DNA from: Lachnospira hominis (ex Liu et al. 2021)
GTDB lineage: Bacteria > Bacillota > Clostridia > Lachnospirales > Lachnospiraceae
Assembly: GCF_014287955.1 (NCBI RefSeq)
Contig: NZ_JACOPD010000001.1
Coordinates: 248,001-312,000, forward strand
DNA: 64,000 nt
Reading direction: 5' to 3'
The notes beneath the pieces are model-generated. The model did no database searches and was not told the origin of the DNA. It worked only from the letters and a program-made list of their open reading frames with translations. This document shows, one piece after another, positions 25,970-37,452 of the stretch (positions are counted from its first letter, which is position 1; each line of letters opens with the position of its first letter). Position numbers and translations under genes: made by a program.

Positions 25970-28161
25970 GATACCCTCCATTTCCTCAGAGCAATAATAT
26001 AAATAACCAGCCCTGATATAATCATCATAACAGGCATAACAAACATTCCTATGCCTCCTGCAAACCTTATATAATACCTGTTAAAATCAACCGGTATTAC
26101 AACAGAAAGATAATACATAAATGGAACTTTCAATATATACAGAACGTGTGGCAATAAAATTACCACGGAAAGTGCAACTGACCTCTTATAATCCATAAAA
26201 AATGAAATTCCCAATACCATAAATCCTATGACAATAAACATTATCAGCCTTATAATCTGACACAATGCCATATACCCACGGATTGAAACTTTTAGTGGAA
26301 ATGCTGCAAACGTAATAAGGCTTTGAACCGGTGCATTTATATTGTTAAATGTATATAAAGATACTTCATTAGTGTAATTAAAAGCTAATGATATCCCCCA
26401 TATTACAACTGCTGTCAATGCCACTTTCACAGTCTTATTAATCCATGTAATATTCCTCTTTTTTGATGTTCTCGAAAGTACATACATTCCACATTTTCTT
26501 TCATATGAAAAATCCCCGGCAGTCATCAGTATAATTGCAATTATACAAATAAGATTAATGCTCTCCTGATTATTGTAATTACGCTCTCCCAGAATATCAT
26601 TATAAGTATCCGGCTTTACAATAACTGCATTGATAGATTTTTCATTGCTGATTTTTCTTACATGTTCAACAGTTGAAACCATGACAGCATATGCACTTTC
26701 CATATCTGAAACAGACTTTTTCTGGTTATATGTAAGATTTTCAATCTTTTTTAATTCATCTATATTATTTTTTAAAGCAGATATATATGTATCACATTCT
26801 TCATCAGGTATCCGCCCCGAAAATTCATCATAAAAGTTTACAAGATATAAATTGTTGTTACTATAATTAACGCCTCTGTATATCTTACAATTTGCAAACA
26901 GATATATTGCCAGAATAAGAATTATAAATCCTTTCTGAATTATAAATGACTTATAAAATTCCATAAAAACCGAATTGGTTCTGCCAAAAATCTGCTGCCA
27001 TAATTCTCTTAATCTCTGATATACTTTATCTAAAAATCCCTGTTTCCGGTCCGGATACATATAATATCCCATTAAAAGCATGCCACAAAAACCAATACAT
27101 GCAATAACTGCCGTCAACACAAATGTTGTCCCCGATATATCGGCAATAAATCCCGTATATCCCCAATTTTCATATATAAAATACGAATATTGCGGTATTA
27201 TCACATTAATAATATTTACATAATGTAATATACAAAGTGCACTATTCTTTTCAATATTGTTATATAAAAGATATTCACATAAAAATATTGCAAGAATAAC
27301 AACCATTGCAATCTTATAATTCTTAAACATACTCACAAACAAATACGAAATTAAACCAAAAGATATCATTGCAACAGCGAATATCGCACAATACAGGATA
27401 AAAAACTGCCATATGTTTATTTTTAGCGGAAACATTGAAAACATCTGTGAACTTTGTATCGTAACATTCAGATACCTGATACCTCCGTACATATAAAGAA
27501 ACATTCCGTATATTAATGTATTAAAAATATATGAACATATAAAACTGAACATACACAATATTCCACATCTTTTTAATATAAGATTGACTCTTCCGCAGGA
27601 TGATGCATGTGTAAGATAAATCATGCGGTTATCACGCTCATCCACAAAAATAACAACGAGCATTATAATCATTATGGCAAATATAACAGAGCCTTCCTTA
27701 AAATCCATGAATTTCTCAATCGCTGCGGTATTTGCCGGAGTAACATCCATATCCGCCAGTTTTTTTATGTCTTTTGCATATTTTTTTGCATTTAATCTTC
27801 CGAAATTATCCTCGTCGGCATACAGGCTGCTATTTAATATCTTTTCATATCCTGCCATATCCGTTACTTTGCTTTTATAATTTTGTGCATATTCTATTTT
27901 ATCTTTTAAGACTGCCCTTGCCTGACGTATATACTGTGCTTCTTCGTTATCTTCAAGTTTCACCGAAAACACAGACTTATAAGCTTCGTCCTGTGACATT
28001 TTATTAAGATTGCTTATATATTCATCAGTCAGGCTGCTATAATAATCATATGCCTTTTTATCATTATCATTGTTTGTTTTAAAAATGCACATGCCTGCAG
28101 CTATAACAAATATAACAATAACAATGCCCCAAATTTTACGAAAAACTCTTACAATTTCCAT
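25966..28161 (-). CDS. Large ABC-2-like membrane protein without ATPase partner
   Basis: About 731 residues with some 12 membrane segments in two similar halves. Each half has an extracellular region (about 30-160 and 430-540) and the pattern E-R-x4-YLTHASSCGRVNLILKR (first) or YERKCGMYVLSRTSKKR (second) after a TM, which is the cytoplasmic coupling segment of ABC-2 permeases. It may be a fused pair of ABC-2 permease domains. No ATP-binding protein is encoded nearby. GAGGTG precedes the ATG at 28161. It sits between two lipoproteins in a LytTR-headed operon. Function unknown. Confidence 0.65.
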   Translation of the reverse strand: MEIVRVFRKIWGIVIVIFVIAAGMCIFKTNNDNDKKAYDYYSSLTDEYISNLNKMSQDEAYKSVFSVKLEDNEEAQYIRQARAVLKDKIEYAQNYKSKVTDMAGYEKILNSSLYADEDNFGRLNAKKYAKDIKKLADMDVTPANTAAIEKFMDFKEGSVIFAIMIIMLVVIFVDERDNRMIYLTHASSCGRVNLILKRCGILCMFSFICSYIFNTLIYGMFLYMYGGIRYLNVTIQSSQMFSMFPLKINIWQFFILYCAIFAVAMISFGLISYLFVSMFKNYKIAMVVILAIFLCEYLLYNNIEKNSALCILHYVNIINVIIPQYSYFIYENWGYTGFIADISGTTFVLTAVIACIGFCGMLLMGYYMYPDRKQGFLDKVYQRLRELWQQIFGRTNSVFMEFYKSFIIQKGFIILILAIYLFANCKIYRGVNYSNNNLYLVNFYDEFSGRIPDEECDTYISALKNNIDELKKIENLTYNQKKSVSDMESAYAVMVSTVEHVRKISNEKSINAVIVKPDTYNDILGERNYNNQESINLICIIAIILMTAGDFSYERKCGMYVLSRTSKKRNITWINKTVKVALTAVVIWGISLAFNYTNEVSLYTFNNINAPVQSLITFAAFPLKVSIRGYMALCQIIRLIMFIVIGFMVLGISFFMDYKRSVALSVVILLPHVLYILKVPFMYYLSVVIPVDFNRYYIRFAGGIGMFVMPVMMIISGLVIYIIALRKWRVS

Positions 28162-28190
28162 ATACCACACCTCACTCCCCATATATAAAA

Positions 28191-29576
28191 CTAAGGTGTA
28201 ACATTAATAATCTTACAATTTCCTGTTCCTATATCTTTCTTGTCAATAACAGCATAAGAATATGTTGTAACAGTTTTTTGCTGTCCTCTTAACTTTTCAA
28301 CACATTCTTTATATTTTTTTATATTCTGTTCTGAAAATTCAACCCCTGTTTTAGAATATCCTTCTACAGCAAACAACATATATCTGCTGTCTCCGTTAAA
28401 AAAATCAAACTGTAATCCATTCCCCTCTGTTCCCACTTGATTTTCTTTTGCATACTCGTCATTTGTTGTGAATTCTATAACGTCAACAATATTTCCTTTT
28501 GTATCCAATATATCAAGTTTGTTTTTTAATTCTTTATTTTTTCTATTTTCGACAATAGAAAAATCAACACGTTCAAGAATATAAATATACTTATCATCAA
28601 TTCCGAGAAAGTCTGTATACGCTTCCTTTTTCCCTGTGTCCTGTGATAAATCAATAACAAATATCTCTTCATTATCTTTTGAAACTGTATTCATCTTATT
28701 AAGTATATATGAATCTTCTGTCAGTGAAATAAAATACATATTTCCCGATTCATCAATATATGCACCATTATTCCAATCATCAGCCTCACCTCTGAAAATA
28801 CTTCCGTCAGACATGTAATCATAAACTTTTGACACATTATTGTTATTAATATCTATACTCTCAAGTATATAATCATTTGTAACATCTGTAATGCCGCTTA
28901 CAAGTTTTACATATACCTTTTCGCCAACAGGATACAATGTAATTGTCTCTCTTATACCATATACAGTCGAATATTCTTTTATAAACTGTGGCTGTGTATT
29001 TGTGCCAACCTGTACGTAATACAGATACTGCGTCTTTTCGGAAGTTAAAATATAATACAGCTTTCCGTGGCTGAAGCATGCTCTCTGCCTGCTGCTTACA
29101 ACAGACATTCCATTAACCGAAAGTACCGCTTCTGTCTTTTTGTCACGTCCGGTTTTATCATATGAAACAAGCAGGTCTTTCTCATCTGTTCTTTCAATCA
29201 TATAAAGACGGTTATTATAATACCATAAACCTCCGGTTACTCTGCTTTTATCAGACACATATGCATCACAATCCTGCGAATTATGTTCACAATTAAGCTT
29301 AGTACAAAGAGGCATAACACTCTTATTAACCATATCAAAATAATACAAAAATCTTTCAGAGCCTGTAGATATTGCAGCATCACCTATAAAATAATACCCG
29401 CTTGGTGATGCCGCACTGCTATTACTCATATAATACTGAGGTGCATCATTATCAAACACATAATCACTATATTCATAATCAACATTGTCAGACGATCTGC
29501 CTTTATTTGAACAGCCAACAAATATCATTACCGCAAATGCCGGTATTAAATAAAAAAGCTTCCTGTATCTTTTCAT
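28191..29576 (-). CDS. Predicted lipoprotein, likely beta-propeller type
   Basis: 461 residues. MKRYRKLFYLIPAFAVMIF then VGCSNKG gives a signal with lipobox. It contains a cysteine-bearing segment PLCTKLNCEHNSQDCDAYV (about 95-115) and repeated blocks of the type YYNNRLYMIER, GKLYYILTSEK, GNMYFISLTED and DKYIYILERVD, spaced as in propeller-like surface lipoproteins (DUF5050-like) of Lachnospiraceae. GAGGG precedes the start. The gap after the regulator gene is 28 nt. Likely a surface sensor or binding component; this is inferred. Confidence 0.68.
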   Translation of the reverse strand: MKRYRKLFYLIPAFAVMIFVGCSNKGRSSDNVDYEYSDYVFDNDAPQYYMSNSSAASPSGYYFIGDAAISTGSERFLYYFDMVNKSVMPLCTKLNCEHNSQDCDAYVSDKSRVTGGLWYYNNRLYMIERTDEKDLLVSYDKTGRDKKTEAVLSVNGMSVVSSRQRACFSHGKLYYILTSEKTQYLYYVQVGTNTQPQFIKEYSTVYGIRETITLYPVGEKVYVKLVSGITDVTNDYILESIDINNNNVSKVYDYMSDGSIFRGEADDWNNGAYIDESGNMYFISLTEDSYILNKMNTVSKDNEEIFVIDLSQDTGKKEAYTDFLGIDDKYIYILERVDFSIVENRKNKELKNKLDILDTKGNIVDVIEFTTNDEYAKENQVGTEGNGLQFDFFNGDSRYMLFAVEGYSKTGVEFSEQNIKKYKECVEKLRGQQKTVTTYSYAVIDKKDIGTGNCKIINVTP

Positions 29577-29604
29577 ATATTTCCCTCACCATACATTAAT
29601 TAAA

Positions 29605-29973
29605 TTAATAATCACTATCTTCTGTTATCTTTCTGTACTTCCCAAAAATATTATAAATATTCTTCCTCTTTGACTGACTTACAGGAAGAACAGCTCCGTC
29701 CATTAACTCAACATGATTATAGCTTGTATTTTTTATGTATTTACAATTTACCAGATAAGACTGATGTGTCCTCACAAATGGCACTTTACTCAAATCAGCT
29801 TCTATATCACTAAGTTTGCCATAAAACTCAATTTTTTCATTGTCTGTTTTCACCATGCATATTTTTCTTTTATCGCTGAAAAAATACTTTATTTCATCGG
29901 TCATTATATTCTTTATACTTTTATTTGAAATATAATTAAATATGTAGTCATCATTTTTTATCGTCTCAGTCAT
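29605..29973 (-). CDS. LytTR-family DNA-binding regulator
   Basis: About 122 residues consisting mainly of a LytTR domain (about 20-115): FSDKRKICMVKTDNEKIEFYG, VPFVRTHQSYLVNCKYI and AVLPVSQSKRKNIYNIFG. There is no receiver domain, so activity is not set by standard phosphorylation. AGGTGG is 6 nt before the ATG at 29973; a GTG 9 nt upstream lies inside that site. First gene of the unit with two lipoproteins and the ABC-2-like protein, which it probably controls. The 157-nt gap upstream to 30131 holds no gene and no clear terminator. Confidence 0.82.
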   Translation of the reverse strand: MTETIKNDDYIFNYISNKSIKNIMTDEIKYFFSDKRKICMVKTDNEKIEFYGKLSDIEADLSKVPFVRTHQSYLVNCKYIKNTSYNHVELMDGAVLPVSQSKRKNIYNIFGKYRKITEDSDY

Positions 29974-30130
29974 CCCCGCCACCTATATAATGTACCTCTC
30001 AAATAACATATACTCACGAATTTGATTTCAACTTTTTTTGTTAGAAAATTTAAAATCTTTACTTATATTTAACACTTTTCGACATATTTTTGCAATACTT
30101 TTTGAATAAATTACAAGCTAATTGTAATAA

Positions 30131-30567
30131 TCAATCAGTTTGCGGTCTTTTTTTTACAATTTTCTTTATTGCAACTACAAATGCATCAACAAGAAAGATT
30201 GCAATAGCAATCGCTCCAGCTGCACCTATCGTATATACGAGACTTGATAATGCACCATCCATGTCTGACAGAAACAGATTATAGACGGTCTGATACATTC
30301 CTGCTCCCGGAACGATAGTAAGAATTGCGGGAATAAGCATCGTCGTAACCGGTGTCTTTAATATTCTTGCAAGTATATGTGAAGCAACAGCAAGTACCAG
30401 CCCTGATACAAAAGTTGCCGTAAGCATTGTTGAAATTCTGTCTATATATAAGTAAACTGCCCAGCCTGCCATTCCAAGAACACCATTTATAAAAAGGCAC
30501 TTTTTAGGTGCTTCATTTATCACTGAAAAACTGATAATTGCACAAAAGGCAAATATACACTGCATAA

Positions 30568-30571
<4 letters not shown>
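30131..30571 (-). CDS. ThrE/YjjB-type exporter small subunit
   Basis: 146-residue membrane protein with about five segments, matching the ThrE_2 (YjjB) family: GVLGMAGWAVYLYID, ATFVSGLVLAVASHILARILKTPVT and LIPAILTIVPGAGMYQTVYN. It works with the DUF1212 partner encoded just upstream; related pairs export threonine/serine or, in Escherichia coli YjjPB, succinate. ATGA overlap with the partner gene. Substrate not predictable. Confidence 0.85.
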
Positions 30572-32599
<2,028 letters not shown>

Positions 32600-32672
32600 T
32601 TAATTGTTTTAATATGATTTTTCAAAAGCATTATTCCCCAAAAAATCATTTATTAAACAGTGCATATTATTT

Positions 32673-34484
32673 TTAATCTAGTTCTGCTTTTCCTGTATAT
32701 AATTCGTAATATCTTCCTTTCATTGCAAGAAGCTGCTCATGTGTTCCCCATTCTATAATTTCTCCATTCTCAAGAACCATAATGGCATCCGCATTTCTTA
32801 TAGTAGACAATCTATGTGCAATTACAAATGTAGTTCTGTCTGACATAAGTCTGTCCATTCCATCCTGAATCTGACGCTCTGTAATTGTATCAACTGAACT
32901 TGTCGCCTCATCCATTATAAGCACCGGTGCCTTGGATAATGCCGCACGGGCAATATTAAGAAGCTGCCTCTGGCCCTGACTGAGATTAGAGCCATCTCCC
33001 TCCAGCACAGTATCATATCCTTCTGACAAATGACGTATAAAGTAATCAGCATTGGCAGTCTTTGCTGCCGCTATAACCTCCTCATCAGATGCATCAAGCC
33101 TTCCATATCTTATATTCTCCATGACTGTTCCCGTAAAAAGATGTGTGTCCTGAAGTACAAGTGCTATATTCTTACGCAGTTCTTCCATATTTAATGTTCT
33201 TATATCCCTGCCGTCAAGCGTAATCCCACCGTCCCATATTTCATAAAATCTTGTCAGCAGATTAGTTATTGTTGTCTTTCCTGCTCCTGTTGAACCTACA
33301 AAAGCAATCTTTTGTCCCTTTTTCGCAACAAGACTTATATGTTTCAGTACAGGAGTATCTTTTCTATATCCGAATGTAACATCATCCATGACAATCTCAC
33401 CTTTCACATTGTCAGGAATATCACCCGTTACATCTTCCACTTCCATATCACATATATCAAACACTCGCTCTGCACCGGCAAGTGCAGAAAATATTGTATT
33501 CATCTGCATTGTAATCTCATTAATCGGTCTTGAAAACTGTCTTGCATAAGTTACAAATATCGTAAGTCCTCCGATGTCAAAGCCTTTAAGCACACATAAA
33601 ATACCGCCAATCATAGCTGTAAGCGAATAATTGACCTGTCCGAGATTTCCTACAACAGGTCCCATAATTCCACCAAAAAACTGTGCTTTTATCTGCTTGT
33701 CTTTCAAGTCATAATTATATTTTTTAAAATCTTCCACTGCCTGTTTTTCATGGCAGAAAACCTTGACAACTCTCTGTCCGCTTATTGTCTCCTCTATGCA
33801 CCCGTTTAGGGCACCGAGCGACTTCTGCTGTGCCGCATAATACTTCCTGCTTCGTGACACAAGAAATCTGCCGGAATAAATAATAACAGGTGCCATGACA
33901 AATGTTATTAATGAAAGCCATATATTGGTATATATCATCATCGCAAATGTTCCGACGAGCGTCATTATCCCAGAAAACAGCTGTACTGCCGTGCTGTTTA
34001 ACATCTCACCTACAACATCAACGTCATTAGTATACCGGCTCATCAGATCACCCTTGCTGTTCATATCAAAAAATGATACCGGAAGCTTCTGCATATGTAC
34101 GAATAAATCACGCCTTAAAGAAAACATTGCTCTCTGTGACACTTTTAACATAAGCTTTGCCTGAAAATATGTTGCCAGAACTCCCAGAAGATAAACCGAT
34201 GCCATAACAACGAGTGCCATCGCCAGACTCTTTATACCGCCATTTTCATTAAATCCTATAATATAATTATTAATCACCGGTCTTAACATATAAGATGCCG
34301 CAAGCGTACTGACTGTACTCGCAAGAACACAACACAATGCACCAGCCAGCTGAAGTTTTGTCTCTTTCATATAAGAAAAAAGACGGATTATCGTATTTTT
34401 AGTATTCTTGGGTCTTTCTTTCTTTTTTCCCATAGACCCGCCGGTTCCTTTCATGGCTCCGGTAACTCCGCCCATTGGTGGCAT
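32673..34484 (-). CDS. ABC exporter half-transporter, subunit 2 (MDR type)
   Basis: 603 residues: a Gly/Met-rich N-terminal tail (MPPMGGVTGAMKGTGG), six membrane segments (about 40-340) and an ATPase domain with Walker A GSTGAGKTT, signature LSQGQRQLLNIARA and Walker B VLIMDEATSSVDT. The His switch AHRLSTIRNAD and catalytic Glu are intact, so this is the consensus-site partner. AGGAGG precedes the start; the gap to the other subunit gene is 1 nt. Together they resemble heterodimeric multidrug exporters such as BmrCD. Substrate unknown. Confidence 0.9.
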   Translation of the reverse strand: MPPMGGVTGAMKGTGGSMGKKKERPKNTKNTIIRLFSYMKETKLQLAGALCCVLASTVSTLAASYMLRPVINNYIIGFNENGGIKSLAMALVVMASVYLLGVLATYFQAKLMLKVSQRAMFSLRRDLFVHMQKLPVSFFDMNSKGDLMSRYTNDVDVVGEMLNSTAVQLFSGIMTLVGTFAMMIYTNIWLSLITFVMAPVIIYSGRFLVSRSRKYYAAQQKSLGALNGCIEETISGQRVVKVFCHEKQAVEDFKKYNYDLKDKQIKAQFFGGIMGPVVGNLGQVNYSLTAMIGGILCVLKGFDIGGLTIFVTYARQFSRPINEITMQMNTIFSALAGAERVFDICDMEVEDVTGDIPDNVKGEIVMDDVTFGYRKDTPVLKHISLVAKKGQKIAFVGSTGAGKTTITNLLTRFYEIWDGGITLDGRDIRTLNMEELRKNIALVLQDTHLFTGTVMENIRYGRLDASDEEVIAAAKTANADYFIRHLSEGYDTVLEGDGSNLSQGQRQLLNIARAALSKAPVLIMDEATSSVDTITERQIQDGMDRLMSDRTTFVIAHRLSTIRNADAIMVLENGEIIEWGTHEQLLAMKGRYYELYTGKAELD

Positions 34485-34485
34485 A

Positions 34486-36216
34486 TCATCCCACCTCCTT
34501 ACTTATCTGGATATCAAATATTTCCTTATATAAAGGACATGTCTTTAAAAGTTCTTCATGTGTTCCAAATCCTTTTACACAGCCATTATCCATGACAAGA
34601 ATCTCATCAGCTTCCATAACTGATGTAATTCTTTGTGCAATAATTATCTTTGTCATATCTGAATATTTTCCATATAATACATCTCTTATATATTTTTCAG
34701 TTGCAGTATCAACCGCACTTGTCGAATCATCAAGAATCAATATCTTAGGATGCTTTAATAAGGCTCTCGCAATACAAAGTCTCTGCTTCTGTCCGCCCGA
34801 CACATTAGAACCACCTTGTCCAAGCTGTGTATTATATCCTTCTCTAAAGCCTCTTATAAACTTATCAGCTTGTGCGTCTGCCGCTGCCTGTGCAATCGTT
34901 TTTTCATCTGCATTTTCATTGCCCCACCTGAGATTTTCATAAATATCTCCCGAAAACAGCGTATTTTTCTGAAGTACCATGCCTATACCATTTCTTAAAT
35001 TATCAAGCGAATACTCTTTGACATTAACTCCATCCACACATACTTCACCCGCATCAACATCATAAAGACGAGAAATAAGGGACACAAGTGTAGTCTTGCC
35101 ACTTCCTGTCGGACCGATAATAGCAAGTGTCTGTCCTGCTTTTACATCGAAGCTTATATTCGACAAAACATTTTCTTCACTGTTCTTATAATATCTGAAC
35201 GACACATTTTTAAATGATATATTTCCATCCTCAACTTTTCTTTCCTTATATAATGCATTATCATCTGTCAGGTCAATCTCTTCTTCAAGCACCTCTCTTA
35301 CTCTTCTAAATGATGCGACTGCTCTTGCCCAATTTAAAAATACAATTGAAAGCATCGTAAGACTTCCCATAATCTGGACTATATAATTAATAAATGCCGT
35401 AAGGTCACCCACCTGCATCTTCCCACCTATAATCATATTGCCGCCAAACCATACAACAGCAACGGTCGTAGCATTGAGTGCAAGCGTCATGACAGGCTGA
35501 TACTTAATCATAATATTCATGGCGTGGATATTTTTATCAAACAAGTCCTTATTATGCTCATCAAAACGCTTTTCTTCATAATCTTTTCTCACAAATGACT
35601 TAATAAGCCTTATGTTGACAAGCCCCTCCTGAACGCACGAATTAAGACAGTCAATGCTGTTTTGCAAAGCCTTAAATCTTGGAAATGCTTTCTTCATTAT
35701 TATAATAATAGAAATAACAAGTACAGGAACTACAATTATAAATACAATAGCAAGCGATGGACTTATTACAAATGCCATAGTTATTGCACCTATAAGTATT
35801 CCCGGAGACCGAAGGCACGCCCGGAGTGTTTGCATTATCATATTCTGAATCTGCGTAATATCATTGGTAAGCCTCGTAATAAGCGACCCTGTTGAAAACT
35901 TATCTATATTGTTAAATGAAAACTTCTGTATCTTTTCAAATAAATCCATACGCAGGTCAGCACCAAAATTCATGGCTGCATTAGCCGCAAACCATGCACC
36001 AAGCACGCCTCCAACCGCCATACATACTGCCACTAAAACCATGACAAGCCCGATTCTTGTTATATATCCTACATCATGATTGGCTGCTCCGACATTAATA
36101 ATCTTTGACAACAGCCATGGCAGGATAATCTCACCCGCAACTTCAACCAGCATAAAAATCGGTCCTAAAATATAATAATAAACATATGGCTTTATATATT
36201 TTAAAAATAGTTTCAT
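34486..36216 (-). CDS. ABC exporter half-transporter, subunit 1 (MDR type)
   Basis: 576 residues: six membrane segments (about 15-310) and an ATPase domain with Walker A GPTGSGKTT, signature VSGGQKQRLCIARAL and Walker B ILILDDSTSAVDT. The residue after Walker B is Asp (LDDS) instead of Glu and the switch region reads AQRITS, with Gln in place of the usual His, both typical of the degenerate-site partner of heterodimeric exporters. First gene of the pair, behind a promoter overlapped by a perfect inverted repeat. Confidence 0.9.
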   Translation of the reverse strand: MKLFLKYIKPYVYYYILGPIFMLVEVAGEIILPWLLSKIINVGAANHDVGYITRIGLVMVLVAVCMAVGGVLGAWFAANAAMNFGADLRMDLFEKIQKFSFNNIDKFSTGSLITRLTNDITQIQNMIMQTLRACLRSPGILIGAITMAFVISPSLAIVFIIVVPVLVISIIIIMKKAFPRFKALQNSIDCLNSCVQEGLVNIRLIKSFVRKDYEEKRFDEHNKDLFDKNIHAMNIMIKYQPVMTLALNATTVAVVWFGGNMIIGGKMQVGDLTAFINYIVQIMGSLTMLSIVFLNWARAVASFRRVREVLEEEIDLTDDNALYKERKVEDGNISFKNVSFRYYKNSEENVLSNISFDVKAGQTLAIIGPTGSGKTTLVSLISRLYDVDAGEVCVDGVNVKEYSLDNLRNGIGMVLQKNTLFSGDIYENLRWGNENADEKTIAQAAADAQADKFIRGFREGYNTQLGQGGSNVSGGQKQRLCIARALLKHPKILILDDSTSAVDTATEKYIRDVLYGKYSDMTKIIIAQRITSVMEADEILVMDNGCVKGFGTHEELLKTCPLYKEIFDIQISKEVG

Positions 36217-36254
36217 AAATGCCTCTTTTCTTTTCTATATCTACTTATACACTC

Positions 36255-36298
36255 ATACTATATAGTTATAGTATATAGTATATTACTTGAAAAATCAA
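36255..36298 (-). promoter_or_regulatory. Promoter of the ABC exporter pair with overlapping operator
   Basis: TTGATT (-35, 36293-36298) and TATACT (-10, 36270-36275), 17-bp spacer, minus strand. A perfect inverted repeat, ATACTATATA (36255-36264) and TATATAGTAT (36272-36281) spaced by 7 nt, covers the -10 and the start site. It resembles MarR or GntR(YtrA)-type operators, but no such regulator is encoded next to it. Confidence 0.75.
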
Positions 36299-36630
36299 CC
36301 ATATTATTTCTCATTTACATTGTTTTTTTTAATAACTTGTGCTAATATATTAATGAGCGTTATTCTTTAAAGAAAATGCATCAGCTTTATTCACTATATT
36401 TTATTTTAAATACTTTTAAAAAGAACCGACCTTTATGGCGGTTACATAACAAACTGTTCTGACAGATTGTATTAGTCAAAGTATTTATTCTGATGTCAGA
36501 CATTCATGCTGCTAACAAGCCTTGACGTCTCTTTAATTTTAGCGTTCATTTTTATCCCTATATTTAATTAAAAAGAAGAAAGTCCTTTCATCATCATGAG
36601 GCATATTGCATCAAAGATGCACATTGGAAC
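36299..36630 (+). other. Gene-free region upstream of the panT repeats
   Basis: No coding frame is credible here. Visible structures: AACCG-x10-CGGTT (near 36424-36443) and TGCATC-AAA-GATGCA (36607-36621), the latter just before the tandem repeats. A possible panT promoter, TTGTTT with a TAATAT-type -10 near 36321-36350, is weak. This is likely a long 5' untranslated region of panT. Confidence 0.4.
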
Positions 36631-36808
36631 TTTGCTTCGCAAAACAAGGAGGCAATCCTCTCCTCGCTTGAGGTGCTCGGATTTTGCTTCGCAAAACAAG
36701 GAGGCAATCCTCTCCTCGCTTGAGGTGCTCGGATTTTGCTTCGCAAAACAAGGAGGCAATCCTCTCCTCGCCTGAGGTGCTCGGATTTTGCTTCGCAAAA
36801 CAAGGAGG
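36631..36808 (+). repeat. 52-bp tandem repeat forming the panT leader and its ribosome binding site
   Basis: Three full 52-bp units plus a partial fourth. Each unit has hairpin TTTTGC-TTC-GCAAAA, then CAAGGAGG, then ATCCTC...GAGG...GGAT. The AAGGAGG copies are at 36646, 36698, 36750 and 36802. The last lies 5 nt before the panT ATG and is its ribosome binding site. Units differ by about one base (CGCTTG/CGCCTG), so the array expanded recently. The CCTCTCC segment of each unit could pair with AAGGAGG. A related single unit precedes the gene at 51002. Confidence 0.9.
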
Positions 36809-36813
36809 ATATT

Positions 36814-37452
36814 ATGAATTCTAAGGGAAACACAAAATTTTTAGTCGAGCTTGCGTTAATGGTCGCAATTATTATGGTTATGGCTCTCACACCACTCGGT
36901 TATATTAAAACACCGGGACTTTCTGTAACACTTTTGACTATTCCGGTAACTGTCGGTGCCGTAATGTTAGGTCCTGCTGGCGGTGCGGTATGCGGTGCGG
37001 CTTTTGGTCTCACAAGCTTCTACCAGACTTTTGGCATAAGTGCATTCGGTTCTGTACTTCTTACAATCAATCCGGTTGGAACATTTATCACTACATTTGT
37101 AATGCGTGTACTTGAAGGCTGGCTTACAGGTCTTATATTCAAAGCACTCCGTCAGTCAAAGCACCTTGCAAAGGCATCATTTTACATTGCAAGTCTTGCA
37201 TGCCCTCTTCTTAACACTCTGCTTTTCATGAGTTCACTTGTAATATTCTTTTACAACACTGAGTATATACAGGGCTTTGCTCAAGCATTTGGTGCCACAA
37301 ATCCATTTATGTTCGTAATCGCATTTGTCGGAGTTCAGGGTGCTATTGAAGCCGTAATCTGTTTTGTTGTTGGAAGCATTTTAACACGCACGCTTTACAA
37401 GGTTTTAAAAGCAGGAGGCGTTAAAAATGAATCAGCAAAATCAGTTCTTTAA
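36814..37452 (+). CDS. panT: ECF transporter S component, predicted pantothenate transporter PanT
   Basis: Substrate-binding membrane subunit of an ECF transporter, 212 residues, about six membrane segments. LALMVAIIMVMALTPLGYIK, GLSVTLLTIPVTVGAVMLGP and GGAVCGAAFGLTSFYQTFG are typical of the PanT/pantothenate-type S components in clostridia. The start at 36814 is fixed by AAGGAGG 5 nt upstream; the frame continues upstream through the repeats but that part is repeat-derived and not a protein. No ECF ATPase is nearby. The 3' end overlaps the peptidase gene by 26 nt. Pantothenate as substrate is a family-level guess. Confidence 0.78.
   Translation: MNSKGNTKFLVELALMVAIIMVMALTPLGYIKTPGLSVTLLTIPVTVGAVMLGPAGGAVCGAAFGLTSFYQTFGISAFGSVLLTINPVGTFITTFVMRVLEGWLTGLIFKALRQSKHLAKASFYIASLACPLLNTLLFMSSLVIFFYNTEYIQGFAQAFGATNPFMFVIAFVGVQGAIEAVICFVVGSILTRTLYKVLKAGGVKNESAKSVL

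Noticed and set aside
36568-36890. Minus-strand frames of 76 and 98 codons across the panT leader
   Set aside because: They are translations of the 52-bp repeat, with repeated ARRGLPPCFAKQNPSTS-type peptides, no ribosome binding site, and they overlap the panT start; repeat artefacts.
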